From positions 18,051 through 82,050 of the forward strand of contig NZ_CABFMF010000044.1 of the NCBI RefSeq assembly GCF_901875575.1: 64,000 bases of DNA, given 5' to 3'. Positions 33,984 through 43,609 of the stretch are shown here, in pieces; positions within the stretch are counted from its first letter, which is position 1; each line of letters opens with the position of its first letter. The position numbers were made by a program, and so were the translations under genes. The notes beneath the pieces are model-generated. The model saw nothing but the letters and a program-made list of their open reading frames with translations. It made no database searches and was not told where the DNA came from. The stretch is from an uncultured Streptococcus sp. (GTDB lineage Bacteria; Bacillota; Bacilli; Lactobacillales; Streptococcaceae).

Positions 33984-34491
33984 CGTCTAACCCTTCTAAG
34001 ATTTCCACATCGACCCGTTTATTTGGAATATCAACATTGAGAACCACTGGTGGGATATAAGGCAATAATAAATCACGCTTGCCTTTCCGCTTGACCACCC
34101 AGACATCGTTGGCACCTGGTTGCAGGATTTCCTTGATGGTTCCAACAAAATTATCACCCTCATAGACTTCCAAACCGATAATCTCGTGATAGTAAAATTC
34201 ACCATCGTCTAGGTCATTCAAATCTTCCTCAGCGACCTTGAGACTGTATCCCTTGTACTTTTCAATCGCATTGATATGGTACATATCTTTGAATTTAATA
34301 ATGTCAAAATTCTTCTGTTTACGGTGACTAGCGATGGTCACTGTTTGGACAAACTGATCTTTTTCATCAAATAAGGCTAGATCAGCCCCTTTTTTAAACC
34401 GTTCTTCTGCAAAATCTGTCACAGACAAGACTCGCATCTCACCCTGCAATCCTTGCGTATTGACGATTTTCCCAACATTAAAGTAGTTCAT
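33973..34491 (-). CDS. rimM: 16S rRNA processing protein RimM
   Basis: 172 residues: an N-terminal RimM domain (NYFNVGKIVNTQGLQGEMRV) and a C-terminal PRC-barrel (FYYHEIIGLEVYEGDNFVG, GANDVWVV, LLPYIPPVVLNVDI). It assists 30S head maturation by binding S19. Usual partner of trmD and rpsP; here rpsP-khpA lies about 3 kb away. The gene overlaps trmD. Confidence 0.97.
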   Translation of the reverse strand: MNYFNVGKIVNTQGLQGEMRVLSVTDFAEERFKKGADLALFDEKDQFVQTVTIASHRKQKNFDIIKFKDMYHINAIEKYKGYSLKVAEEDLNDLDDGEFYYHEIIGLEVYEGDNFVGTIKEILQPGANDVWVVKRKGKRDLLLPYIPPVVLNVDIPNKRVDVEILEGLDDED

Positions 34492-34567
34492 CTTGTCTCC
34501 TGTACACTATTTCTATCCTTTATTTTAACACGTTCCAGTGATTTTCTCAAGTTGGATAAATCTCATC

Positions 34568-35425
34568 TTACAGAGTTACTACTTCTTCAAAGAATTCACC
34601 AATTATCTGATTAAACTCTTCAGGATGGTCATTCATCGGTTGGTGTTTGCTATCTGAAATCGTTACTTGACGTGCATTGGGATTTAAGGCCATGATTCCA
34701 TCGTAAATCATTTTTAGGTGTTTGGGAAAATCATTTTCGCCTCTTACTAATAGCATAGGTGGATTGCCATGATAACCCTCTATCTCATGGACAGCCAAAA
34801 AACCTGTGATTCCAAGATTCAAAAAAACATCTCGCCCAGTTTCTATAATGGCCGTCTTGACTAATTCTCTTGTGATAGGATTATCTGTACACATTTTTGA
34901 GTTCTTATCTGCAATCACCTTCCAAGGAATCGTTTTGTACATAAGGGAACTATATTTTATGCGATTTCTCTCTTTATCTGATAGGTAACGATGCTGTCCC
35001 CAACTATCTACCATGACCAAAGCTAGGACTCTTTCTGGATGGCGATAGGTGTACTCTTGAAGCGGATTTCCTCCCCAAGAATGTCCGACCAATATCACCT
35101 CTTCTAGCTGGAAATAGGATAAAATAGCATCTACATCTTGAACAGCACCTTCTAAGTCAGGTAGACCAACTTTCATAGGTGATTCACCCTGTCCTCTAAC
35201 ATTGACAAAGTAGAGATCAAATCCTTCAAAGGCATCATACTGGTGGGCCCACATCTGACTACGGCCACAAGCTCCATGATAAAAAATAATGTGTCCTTTA
35301 CTTGAGCTTCCAGGGCGATGATAAACAGTCAAGTCACAATCTAAGACTGGTATAATGTGACGTACCATAGTCTCGGGTTTTCTGTTATAAAAAGCAATAG
35401 CTTCAGCTATATCATTTTGTTTCAT
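34568..35425 (-). CDS. Alpha/beta hydrolase
   Basis: 285 residues of the alpha/beta hydrolase fold: oxyanion FYHGACGRS, nucleophile elbow LVGHSWGGNPL, acid region MLLVRGENDFP and catalytic His in SDSKHQPMND. Substrate unknown; a serine esterase or peptidase-like enzyme of the cytosol. It lies alone downstream of the DMT transporter gene. Confidence 0.85.
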   Translation of the reverse strand: MKQNDIAEAIAFYNRKPETMVRHIIPVLDCDLTVYHRPGSSSKGHIIFYHGACGRSQMWAHQYDAFEGFDLYFVNVRGQGESPMKVGLPDLEGAVQDVDAILSYFQLEEVILVGHSWGGNPLQEYTYRHPERVLALVMVDSWGQHRYLSDKERNRIKYSSLMYKTIPWKVIADKNSKMCTDNPITRELVKTAIIETGRDVFLNLGITGFLAVHEIEGYHGNPPMLLVRGENDFPKHLKMIYDGIMALNPNARQVTISDSKHQPMNDHPEEFNQIIGEFFEEVVTL

Positions 35426-35549
35426 TTCTACACTCTCTCCTCTCTATCCTAGCATCATTCTTTTTATCTATTTTATCATGCTATATTAAAATCATCATTT
35501 TCTAAACTTTATTCCATTAAAAATTTTGAATTTTCTGTATCATTTAGAT

Positions 35550-35577
35550 TAAGAAAAAGACTGCTAAGCAATCTTTA
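35550..35577 (-). terminator. Terminator of the DMT transporter gene
   Basis: AAAGATTGC / GCAGTCTTT hairpin (one G-U) around TTA, followed by U residues on minus; overlaps the stop codon. Confidence 0.65.
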
Positions 35578-36477
35578 CTTTTTTCTCATCAGATTCATGC
35601 CTAAAATTCCAGCAATAATCATAGTGGCTCCTATCACATGGTAACTATAAATTGGTTCATGGAGGATAAGGGCTCCGGCTAGAATGGTTAAAACTGTTCC
35701 AAGATTACCAAAGACACTGACGGTTGATGCTCCAAGTCGAACAATAGCATAGATAGTGAGACTACCAGTAACGATAGAGGCTAAAATTCCCAAATAGAGA
35801 ATGGAAAGCAGATAGGGCAGCTGTCCAAACGGCGCAAAGTAGGCTAATATGTTCCCCTCTAGATAGTGCGAGGTCAGACTCAGCGTATTAAAGGTGACGA
35901 AGCCAACAAATATCACAACAGCTGTCATATCCATGGCCCGATAGCGACCTCCTTTAGCCTTGCTGAGGATATTGTTTATTGCATTGGAGAGAACAGATCC
36001 CAACATCAAGAGAAAGCCAAAGCTAGCAGTCTCAGTACCAAAATTAGCTCCTTTACTAAGGAAGATGAAAACTACTCCTGCTACGGATAAAAATAAAAAG
36101 AACTTTTGAAGCAAGCTTGTCTTTTCCTTGAGAAAGGCCGATGCTAAAAGGAGCGTAAAAATCGGGACAAGAGCCTGTAAAATTCCAGCTTCAGAAGACG
36201 ATATATACTGTAAAGCAAAGGATTGAAAAATAAAAAAGAGAAGAGGATAGAAAAGACTCATAGGAAGAATAGAAAGAATATCTTTTCTACTTAAACTCAC
36301 TTTGATAAGTTTGGTTTGATGAAGAACGACCATTACTAAAGCTGCGATTGTATAGCGATGCGCTAAGTTTGTGAGAGGACTGGCATAGCCTAAAGCAATC
36401 TTAGTAAATAAAAAAGAAAATCCAATGATTGCTGAAAAGGATAAGGCTGCTAGGTAAGCTTTTGTTTTCTCGTTCAT
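35575..36477 (-). CDS. EamA/DMT family transporter
   Basis: 300 residues, ten predicted membrane helices in two EamA repeats (about 8-140 and 150-295). The C-terminal end has an NLMRKK cytoplasmic tail. The drug/metabolite transporter family exports amino acids or other metabolites; the substrate cannot be told. It sits alone next to the degraded mazG region. Confidence 0.85.
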   Translation of the reverse strand: MNEKTKAYLAALSFSAIIGFSFLFTKIALGYASPLTNLAHRYTIAALVMVVLHQTKLIKVSLSRKDILSILPMSLFYPLLFFIFQSFALQYISSSEAGILQALVPIFTLLLASAFLKEKTSLLQKFFLFLSVAGVVFIFLSKGANFGTETASFGFLLMLGSVLSNAINNILSKAKGGRYRAMDMTAVVIFVGFVTFNTLSLTSHYLEGNILAYFAPFGQLPYLLSILYLGILASIVTGSLTIYAIVRLGASTVSVFGNLGTVLTILAGALILHEPIYSYHVIGATMIIAGILGMNLMRKK

Positions 36478-36605
36478 AGACTGTTACTCCTTTTTAAATA
36501 GCTATTCTCAAGATTGATGGACTATAATTCTTTGAGACTACCTTTCCATTGTAGCATAGTAGAATCCTAGATGCTATTTCTAGGATTAGTATTTTATGCC
36601 TTCTA

Positions 36606-37284
36606 TCACCGTTTGTCTAATTCATTGACTAAAAAAGACTCTACCAGTCTAATCTGCCTTTCTTGTTCTTGTCTCACAAGTTCTAACTTGTCTACCTCTT
36701 GGAGATTTCTCACTTTGATAGCATAATCCACCATTTTCCTTGCTTTATCTTTCTTATATTTACTAATACCTTCTTTATTAGTAAAAAATCATTTCTTATC
36801 GTCTTAGAGGTCCCCTTCAAAAAGCCTTACAAATCACGTTCATGCTGGTACTTAATGGTTGCAGTTTTATCTTTCTCAAAGATAGTATTGGTAAGGTCAA
36901 TATGATTAATAGCTGCGATTGCGACGGTGTAGTGAATGATATCAGCCAGTTCTTTGGCTAGTTCCTCATTTGAGTCCTTGACACCCTATTTTCTACCCGA
37001 ACGACCATTCAAAACCTCAGCTACTTCTCCGACTTCCTCCACTAACTTCATAAAGAGACCTTCCTCAGTTCGAGACTACTGGTAATGTTCGAGTAATACT
37101 CTTCGAAAATCTCTTCAAACTACGTCAGCTTCACCTTGCCGTAGATATGGTCACTGACTTCGTCAGTCTTATCTACAACCTCAAAACTGTATTTTGAGCA
37201 ACCTGCGGCTAGCTTCCTAGTTTGCTCTTTGATTTTCATTGAGTATAACTAGTCTTGTAATTGTCTAAACCTTAAATCCTTCAT
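36606..37284 (-). pseudogene. MazG-like nucleotide pyrophosphohydrolase remnant, split by a BOX
   Basis: On minus, an ATG at 37284 opens MKDLRFRQLQD; the frame is then cut by a BOX (37096-37247) and resumes as LEHYQ, followed after an in-frame TAG by SRTEEGLFMKLVEEVGEVAEVL and, after another TAG, by NEELAKELADIIHYTVAIA, NTIFEKDK and KYQHERDL. EEVGEVAEVL and KELADIIHY match the MazG/NTP-PPase EExxE and ExxD metal-binding helices. The frame then meets a third stop, and a shifted frame reads a tail ending SFLVNELDKR to a TGA at 36606. At least three nonsense codons and one shift, plus the insertion, make it dead. Confidence 0.7.
37096..37247 (-). repeat. BOX element inside the mazG remnant
   Basis: On plus it starts ATACTCTTCGAAAATCTC and ends TTTTCATTGAGTATA, nearly identical to the BOX at 32,098. 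It separates the putative start codon and first 11 codons from the rest of the mazG-like frame, with only a few bases of loss at the junction. Confidence 0.9.
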
Positions 37285-37298
37285 ATCTTGCTTCTCGC

Positions 37299-37322
37299 AA
37301 AAAAGCGAGACATTCGTCCCGC
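37299..37322 (-). terminator. Terminator of the rpsP-khpA operon
   Basis: GCGGGAC / GTCTCGC stem (one G-U pair), loop GAAT, followed by U6 on minus. Confidence 0.8.
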
Positions 37323-37327
37323 CCTTC

Positions 37328-37567
37328 TTATTTTTCGTCAATAACGATTCTTACTTTTTTGTCTTCAGTTGGGACAGAGTAGACAATCGTTCTTATCGCA
37401 GAAATAGTGCGACCCTTACGACCTATTACACGACCCACATCGCTTTGATCAAGATCCAAATGATATTCCAAAAATTCTGGTGTATCTTCAATCTTGATAG
37501 TTAAGGCATCTGGTTGTGAAATCAAGGGTTTCACAATCGCAATTATGAGATTTTCAATCGTATCCAT
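37328..37567 (-). CDS. khpA: KH-domain RNA-binding protein KhpA
   Basis: 79 residues, a single type-II KH domain with the GxxG loop in GRVIGRKGRTI. In pneumococcus KhpA partners KhpB (EloR/Jag) and influences cell elongation through RNA binding. It follows rpsP by about 20 nt and ends in a terminator. Confidence 0.93.
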   Translation of the reverse strand: MDTIENLIIAIVKPLISQPDALTIKIEDTPEFLEYHLDLDQSDVGRVIGRKGRTISAIRTIVYSVPTEDKKVRIVIDEK

Positions 37568-37586
37568 CTGTCAACCTACTTTAAAC

Positions 37587-37859
37587 TTATTTCGAGAATT
37601 TAGAATCGTGGAATTTCTTCAATACACCTTCTTTTGAAAGGATGTTGCGAACTGTATCTGAAGGTTGAGCTCCATCAGCCAACCATGCAAGAACGCGGTC
37701 TTCTTTCAAAGTCACTTGGTTTTCAGCAACAAGTGGGTTGTAAGTTCCAACTGTTTCGATGAAACGTCCGTCACGTGGTGAACGTGAATCTGCTACGTTG
37801 ATACGGTAGAAAGGTTTTTTCTTAGAACCCATACGAGTCAAACGGATTTTAACTGCCAT
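37587..37859 (-). CDS. rpsP: 30S ribosomal protein S16
   Basis: 90 residues: MAVKIRLTRMGSKKKPFYRINVADSR and DRVLAWLADGAQPSDTVRNIL are unmistakable. It stabilises the 16S 5' domain. First gene of the rpsP-khpA operon. The leader upstream (37860-38040) contains no other gene. Confidence 0.98.
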   Translation of the reverse strand: MAVKIRLTRMGSKKKPFYRINVADSRSPRDGRFIETVGTYNPLVAENQVTLKEDRVLAWLADGAQPSDTVRNILSKEGVLKKFHDSKFSK

Positions 37860-38072
37860 TTTTAAAGTCTCTTTTCTTATTTTTTATTTGAGTGAAATAG
37901 CTGAGCTATTTAGCACATGTTCTATTATAGCAGATTTCTGACAGGTGTCAAGAAAAAAACTTGACAGACTATAAAATTTTTAAAACTTAAGAAATCCCTA
38001 CAAAATCATTAACATTTGAAATCCCCTTCCTTTTAGGGTACAATGGTAAAAATGAATTTTGAAAGGATTCCA

Positions 38073-38876
38073 ATGAAAAAATTAGCAAGCCTTCTTTTAC
38101 TTTCAACTATTGCCCTTGCTGGATGTAGCAGTATCCAACGTACCTTACGCGGGGATGACTATGTTGATTCTAGCATAGCTGCAGAAGAAAGTTCCAAAGC
38201 AGCAGCCCAATCAGCTGAAGAGTTGAACGATGCTTTAACAAATGAAAATGCCAATTTCCCCCAACTATCTAAGGAAGTTGCTCAGGATGAAGCTGAAGTC
38301 CTTTTACACACCAGCCAAGGGGACATCCGTATCAAACTTTTTCCAAAGTTAGCACCTTTAGCAGTTGAGAATTTCCTAACTCATGCCAAGGAAGGATATT
38401 ACAATGGTATTACCTTCCACCGTGTTATCGATGGTTTTATGATTCAAACTGGAGATCCTAAGGGTGATGGCACTGGTGGCCAATCTATCTGGCACGATAA
38501 GGATAAGACAAAAGACAAGGGAACTGGTTTTAAAAACGAGATTTCTCCTTATCTTTACAATATCCGTGGTTCACTTTCAATGGCCAATACTGGTCAACCA
38601 AATTCCAACGGTAGTCAATTCTTTATCAACCAAAATACAACAGATATTTCTGCCAAACTTCCTACAAGCAACTATCCTAAAAAAATCATCGAAGCCTATA
38701 AAGAAGGTGGAAATCCTAGTCTTGATGGAAAACACCCTGTCTTTGGTCAGGTTATCGAGGGCATGGATGTTGTAGATAAAATTGCCAAAGCAGAAAAAAA
38801 TGAAAAAGATAAACCAACCACTGCTATCACCATTGATAGCATCGAAGTGGTGAAAGACTATAACTTCAAATCTTAA
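38073..38876 (+). CDS. slrA: Cyclophilin-type peptidyl-prolyl isomerase lipoprotein
   Basis: 267 residues from ATG 38073 with GAAAGGA upstream (an earlier in-frame ATG is unsupported). A lipoprotein signal with lipobox IALAGC at residues about 14-19, then a short linker and a cyclophilin domain from about 75 (TSQGDIRIKLFPKLAPLAVENF, FHRVIDGFMIQTGDP, GSLSMANTGQPNSNGSQFFI, HPVFGQVIEGMDVV). It folds or modifies exported proteins outside the membrane; pneumococcal SlrA contributes to adhesion and colonisation. Confidence 0.95.
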   Translation: MKKLASLLLLSTIALAGCSSIQRTLRGDDYVDSSIAAEESSKAAAQSAEELNDALTNENANFPQLSKEVAQDEAEVLLHTSQGDIRIKLFPKLAPLAVENFLTHAKEGYYNGITFHRVIDGFMIQTGDPKGDGTGGQSIWHDKDKTKDKGTGFKNEISPYLYNIRGSLSMANTGQPNSNGSQFFINQNTTDISAKLPTSNYPKKIIEAYKEGGNPSLDGKHPVFGQVIEGMDVVDKIAKAEKNEKDKPTTAITIDSIEVVKDYNFKS

Positions 38877-38882
38877 GGAATG

Positions 38883-38913
38883 AAAAACAGTATCTACTTT
38901 TGATACTGTTTTT
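38883..38913 (+). terminator. Terminator of slrA
   Basis: AAAAACAGTATC / GATACTGTTTTT, 12 bp, loop TACTTTT. Confidence 0.9.
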
Positions 38914-39037
38914 AACTTTTTTAAGTTAGATAAAAAATTTCAGATTTGAGGAGCTTCATTTTTAAGAAATCATATCTCAATAATCACCACTTCTTTCTTA
39001 ACAAAGTAAATAAACTTCATTATAAGCACCTAATGTT

Positions 39038-39793
39038 TTATTTATAATCAAAAATTCCCCCTGCCAACTTATCTGCTAACTTAGGAAAGAGGCTATAAAA
39101 CTTATGGGCGAGATTGAGTAAGATTGGAAGATTGAGTTCGCGTTTGTTTTTGCCAATTATTTTAACAATCTTTTTCGCCACTGCATCTGGCTCTAGCAAG
39201 AAGCGTTCAACCGATTTGAGATAAGTGCCGTCTGGGTCAGCTTGGTCAAAAAATCCTGTTCGGATTGGACCTGGATTGACTGTTGTCACATAGACTCCAT
39301 AGGGCATAAGTTCGAGGCGCAGAGCATTTGAAAAACCAATAGCCGCAAACTTGGTGGCTGAGTAGAGACTGGATTTGCTAGTAGCAATCAAACCTGCCAT
39401 GCTAATGATATTGATGATATGACCTTTTCGGCTTTCCTTCATTCGAGCCGCAAAGCGCCGAGACAGATTCATCAGGGCAAAAGTATTGACCTCAAACATC
39501 TGATGAATATCTTGGTCAGAAATCTGATCAAATTCCTCAAAAATCCCGTAACCAGCGTTGTTTATCAAGACATCAATCTTGCCATAGCGGAGAGAGAGGT
39601 CTGCTACCAGAGTTTCTAGAGCTGAGTCATCTGTAATATCGATTTCAATCAATTCTGCATGGGAATGGTTTCCGTAGAGTTGGGCTAATTTTTCCTTATT
39701 TCTACCAAGCAAGATGAGTTGGTCATTTGGTAAGATTTTGACCATTTCTTGGGCTAGACCACCGCTAGCTCCGGTAATGAGAATAGTAGGCAT
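39038..39793 (-). CDS. Short-chain dehydrogenase/reductase
   Basis: 251 residues, SDR fold with TGASGGLAQE, NNAGYGIFEE, Ser in ISMAGLIATS and YSATKFA (YxxxK). Substrate unknown; the GGLAQE dinucleotide loop and C-terminal extension resemble the YqjQ-type SDRs. Last gene of the miaA-hflX-DUF-rnz operon, 20 nt after rnz. Confidence 0.85.
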   Translation of the reverse strand: MPTILITGASGGLAQEMVKILPNDQLILLGRNKEKLAQLYGNHSHAELIEIDITDDSALETLVADLSLRYGKIDVLINNAGYGIFEEFDQISDQDIHQMFEVNTFALMNLSRRFAARMKESRKGHIINIISMAGLIATSKSSLYSATKFAAIGFSNALRLELMPYGVYVTTVNPGPIRTGFFDQADPDGTYLKSVERFLLEPDAVAKKIVKIIGKNKRELNLPILLNLAHKFYSLFPKLADKLAGGIFDYK

Positions 39794-39813
39794 ACTGTTC
39801 CTTTCTCAATCTT

Positions 39814-40743
39814 TTAGATTTCCACTTCTTCCAAGTCCTTGACCACATGCACATTGTCAAAGACACTAGCAGCGTCTTTCTTGAGTTTGCTGATATCTTT
39901 TGAGAGGAAACGGGCACTGATATGGTTGAGCAAGAGGCGCTTGGCACCTGCTTCTACCGCTACTTGTGCAGCTTGCATGTTAGTAGAGTGACCATGGTTA
40001 CGAGCAATTTTTTCATCACCCTTGCCATAAGTGGACTCATGAACCAGGACATCGGCATTGACAGCCAGACGCACACTGGCACTAGTTTTACGAGTATCAC
40101 CAAGAATGGTGATAATCTTACCTGGACGTGGCGCTGAGATATAGTCTGCTGCCTTGATTTCAGTACCGTCTTTAAGAACAATGTCCTGACCGTTTTTGAT
40201 TTTTCCAAAAAGCGGGCCAAATGGGACGCCAGCAGCCTTGAGTTTTTCAGCATCTAAAGTTCCTTCTAGATCCTTTTGGATAACACGATAGCCAACACAG
40301 AAAATAGTGTGATCCAGCTCCTCTGCATACACAGTGAATTTATCGGTCTCAAGGATTTTTCCTAAAGAATCTTGGTCAAACTCATGAAAATGAATGCGGT
40401 AGGGCAGACGAGAACCTGATACACGAAGGCTGGTTAAGACAAATGACTTGATTCCTTGCGGTCCATAAATTTCCAAATCTGTCTGCTCTTCATTGGCCTG
40501 AAAGGCACGGCTAGAAAGGAAACCTGGCAAGCCAAAGATGTGGTCCCCATGCAGATGGGTGATAAAAATTTTGCTGACCTTCCGTGGTCGAATCGTGGTT
40601 TCAAGAATACGATTTTGCGTTCCTTCGCCACAGTCAAAGAGCCAAACTTCGTTAATCTCGTCCAAGAGTTTCAGGGCAAGACTTGAGACGTTGCGGGCTT
40701 TAGAGGGCTGACCAGCCCCCGTTCCTAAAAATTGAATATCCAT
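39814..40743 (-). CDS. rnz: Ribonuclease Z
   Basis: 309 residues, tRNA 3'-end endonuclease of the metallo-beta-lactamase fold. The zinc motif THLHGDHIFGLPGFL (HxHxDH) is intact, with later HESTYG and NHISARF. It removes the 3' trailer of tRNA precursors. Upstream gene ends 14 nt before the start. Confidence 0.96.
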   Translation of the reverse strand: MDIQFLGTGAGQPSKARNVSSLALKLLDEINEVWLFDCGEGTQNRILETTIRPRKVSKIFITHLHGDHIFGLPGFLSSRAFQANEEQTDLEIYGPQGIKSFVLTSLRVSGSRLPYRIHFHEFDQDSLGKILETDKFTVYAEELDHTIFCVGYRVIQKDLEGTLDAEKLKAAGVPFGPLFGKIKNGQDIVLKDGTEIKAADYISAPRPGKIITILGDTRKTSASVRLAVNADVLVHESTYGKGDEKIARNHGHSTNMQAAQVAVEAGAKRLLLNHISARFLSKDISKLKKDAASVFDNVHVVKDLEEVEI

Positions 40744-40757
40744 TCGATACTTTCTAA

Positions 40758-41381
40758 TTAATCAATATATAACATAGCTGTGCGGTTTTCCGATCGGAAA
40801 TAATGCTTTCCAGAAAAAGCTCTAACTTCTTGCAGTAAATCCTCTTGACTATAACCTTTGAGACGCTTGCGACCATCAGCCAAGCTTTCCAAATCAGTCA
40901 AAGCTGTAAGACTTTCCACACTAACAACTTCCTCGTCCCCGACAGCCTTCATGTAAATCTTATCAGACTCCTCAAAGACTAGTTGATGAGGAAAAATTTG
41001 CGCAATTTCAAAGAGCAAGTCATCCGAGATCTTTTCCTCATTTTCAGAGAAAATTAGACCAAGACCCTCACTCTCATAGCAGAAACCAAAGGATTTGCCA
41101 GATAGATTCAGACGAATAAAGGGTTTGTTTTCTAAGGTGAAACTAGGTTCAGCATTGTAAAGATTCAGTTCTTGACTAAGTTCTGCAAAATAATCCGTCG
41201 CAGCTTGAGGACTCTTTTTCTGATATAGTTCTGCAAAGTAAGCATTAACTACACTTGGCGGAGGAGTAATAAGTGCCAACTGCTCCTGCTCTATCTTTCC
41301 AGCTAGAAGTTGATCCAGATAGACCTTGTCTAGACTTGTATAGCCCCCATATTTTAGAGCCAAAGTTTTGATATCAGTCAT
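40758..41381 (-). CDS. Conserved hypothetical in the miaA-rnz operon
   Basis: 207 residues starting at an ATG that overlaps hflX by 8 nt. No membrane helices or known catalytic motif; mixed alpha/beta, acidic. Streptococcal homologues are sometimes labelled cystathionine-like, which the sequence does not support. Its invariant place between hflX and rnz suggests a role in tRNA or ribosome metabolism. Function unknown. Confidence 0.7.
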   Translation of the reverse strand: MTDIKTLALKYGGYTSLDKVYLDQLLAGKIEQEQLALITPPPSVVNAYFAELYQKKSPQAATDYFAELSQELNLYNAEPSFTLENKPFIRLNLSGKSFGFCYESEGLGLIFSENEEKISDDLLFEIAQIFPHQLVFEESDKIYMKAVGDEEVVSVESLTALTDLESLADGRKRLKGYSQEDLLQEVRAFSGKHYFRSENRTAMLYID

Positions 41382-42612
41382 AAAATTCCTCTAACCTCCA
41401 TTTGTTTTTCTCAGAAATGTAGCCTCTAATGACTTCGCCGTCCTCCTGATAATCACGTTCTTCCAAAATAGCAACACTTTCTAAATCATGAATCTTGTAA
41501 GACTTAGAAAAAGGCACACGTAGGGTAAAGGATTCAAAAATATCCTTGATTTTCTCTAAAAATAGAGTCTGCAAATTCTCACGACTATCCTCAGACTTGG
41601 CAGAAATGAGGGCATAGGGCGTTTGGGTCGGCGTAAAATCCTCCACCAAATCCGCTTTATTATAAAGGGTCAGGCAAGGGATGTCCTCCATGTCCAAATC
41701 TTTCATGATGGAAAGAACTGTTTTTTCATGTTCTTCGTGGTAAGGATTGCTGGCATCGATGACATGAACTAGAAGATCAACATGCTTGCTTTCTTCCAAG
41801 GTTGACTTGAAACTGGACACCAACTCTGTCGGCAAATCTTGGATAAAGCCAACAGTATCAGTCAAGGTCACCTGAAGATTGCCCCCTAGATGGATACTCT
41901 TAGTCGTCGCATCCAGAGTCGCAAAGAGCTCGTCCGCTTCATACTGGGTCTTACTAGTCAAGGTATTCATAATAGTCGACTTCCCTGCATTAGTATAACC
42001 AATCAAACCAATCTTAAAGGTACTTGACTCCAGACGTTTTTCTCTGACAGTCGCCCGATTTTTCTCAACCACCTTGAGCTGACGCTCGATATCTGTGATT
42101 TGGTTGCGAACGCTACGACGGTTCAATTCCAGCTGGCTTTCACCAGGTCCCCGAGAACCAATTCCCCCTGCCTGACGGCTGAGCATAATTCCCTGACCAA
42201 CCAAGCGAGGTAAGAGGTATTTGAGCTGGGCTAGGTGGACTTGGAGTTTTCCTTCATGGCTTCGAGCTCGCATGGCAAAGATATCCAAAATCAACTGCAT
42301 GCGGTCAATGACCTTAACACCTAGAACTTCCTCCAGATTGACATTTTGACGAGGGGTCAGGCGGTTATTGACGATGACAGTAGTAATTTCTTCGGCATCA
42401 ACCATGAGCGCAATTTCTTCTAACTTACCAGAACCAACAAAGGTCTTGGAGTCATACTTTTCACGCTTTTGTCTGTAAGTATCGACTACGACGGCACCAG
42501 CTGTCTTGGCTAGACTAGCCAATTCTTCCATGGAGAGGTCAAAATTGTCCATACCCTGCAATTCCACACCAATCAGCAGAACCCGTTCTTCTTTTTTCTC
42601 CGTATCAATCAT
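41374..42612 (-). CDS. hflX: Ribosome-associated GTPase HflX
   Basis: 412 residues. N-terminal HflX domain with the SRQAGGIGSRGPGESQLEL linker, then a G domain with G1 GYTNAGKST, G2/G3 TDTVGFIQDLP and G4 YNKADLV. It splits stalled or hibernating ribosomes. Overlaps miaA by 8 nt and the downstream gene by 8 nt. Confidence 0.95.
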   Translation of the reverse strand: MIDTEKKEERVLLIGVELQGMDNFDLSMEELASLAKTAGAVVVDTYRQKREKYDSKTFVGSGKLEEIALMVDAEEITTVIVNNRLTPRQNVNLEEVLGVKVIDRMQLILDIFAMRARSHEGKLQVHLAQLKYLLPRLVGQGIMLSRQAGGIGSRGPGESQLELNRRSVRNQITDIERQLKVVEKNRATVREKRLESSTFKIGLIGYTNAGKSTIMNTLTSKTQYEADELFATLDATTKSIHLGGNLQVTLTDTVGFIQDLPTELVSSFKSTLEESKHVDLLVHVIDASNPYHEEHEKTVLSIMKDLDMEDIPCLTLYNKADLVEDFTPTQTPYALISAKSEDSRENLQTLFLEKIKDIFESFTLRVPFSKSYKIHDLESVAILEERDYQEDGEVIRGYISEKNKWRLEEFYD

Positions 42613-43489
42613 CTAAAAACTCCTCTATCTGGCTAAAAATACGGTCTTGTACACCAGATTCTCCAATCTGATAAAAGGTGACCTGCATGCGATTACGGAA
42701 CCAGGTCAGCTGACGCTTGGCAAAACGACGAGTCGCCTGTTTAAGATTGTTACTAGCTTCTTCCACAGTCTGCTCTCCACGGAAGTAAGGAAAGAGTTCC
42801 TTATAGCCAATTCCTTTAGCAGCCTGCACATCAGGGTAATGGTCAAAGAGCCACTTGGCCTCATCCAAAAGCCCAGTCTCAAACATAAGATCTACACGAT
42901 GATTGATCCGTTCATACAGTTGACTACGTTCATCATTCAAGCAGATGATCAGAGGTTCATACAAGGTCTCTTGATTTTCTAAATCTTGAGCAAAATGAGT
43001 AATTTCCAAGGCCCGCATGGCGCGTCGACGGTTAAACTGGGGAATCTCAAGGCCTGCTCGTTCCACAAGATGAGCTAATTCCTCATCTGTATAAGGCTCC
43101 AAGCTAGCACGATAGGCTAAAATCTCCTCATGAGGTGTCTCCCCACCTAGATGGTAACCTTCTAACAAGCTCTGAATATAAAGTCCAGTCCCACCTGCAA
43201 TAATAGCCAGCTTACCACGACTGTGAATATCCTCAATAGCCAGCTTAGCTTCCGAAACAAAATCAAAAGCCGAGTAAGACTCGGTTACCTCTCTAACATC
43301 GATTAAATGATGAGGAACAGCTGCCTGTTCTTCTGGACTAGCTTTGGCCGTCCCAATATCTAGTCCTCGATAGACCTGCTGACTATCTCCACTAACAACT
43401 TCACCATTGAAGCGTTTAGCAACCTCAATAGCAAGAGCTGTCTTTCCAACTGCAGTCGGCCCAACAATCACAATTATTTTTGTTTTCAT
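42605..43489 (-). CDS. miaA: tRNA dimethylallyltransferase
   Basis: 294 residues from the ATG at 43489 (GGAAAAAAG upstream; a longer start is unsupported). P-loop GPTAVGKT, DSQQVYRGLDIGTAK and AGGTGLYIQSLL are the family signatures. It adds the i6 group at A37 of tRNAs reading UNN codons. First gene of the miaA-hflX-hyp-rnz-SDR operon. Confidence 0.96.
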   Translation of the reverse strand: MKTKIIVIVGPTAVGKTALAIEVAKRFNGEVVSGDSQQVYRGLDIGTAKASPEEQAAVPHHLIDVREVTESYSAFDFVSEAKLAIEDIHSRGKLAIIAGGTGLYIQSLLEGYHLGGETPHEEILAYRASLEPYTDEELAHLVERAGLEIPQFNRRRAMRALEITHFAQDLENQETLYEPLIICLNDERSQLYERINHRVDLMFETGLLDEAKWLFDHYPDVQAAKGIGYKELFPYFRGEQTVEEASNNLKQATRRFAKRQLTWFRNRMQVTFYQIGESGVQDRIFSQIEEFLDD

Positions 43490-43609
43490 CTTTTTTCCTT
43501 GAAAAATTCCCATTTTTTCGTTACTATTATTATAACACAAAAAGGTCAGGCAGAAAAATGCTACCTCTTAAGGAGCCTGTCTGGTTAGGAAGATAAAGGA
43601 GGAAGACTC

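Noticed and set aside
36699..36905. A 68-codon plus-strand frame in the region before rpsP
   Set aside because: It is antisense to the mazG remnant and has no ribosome site.
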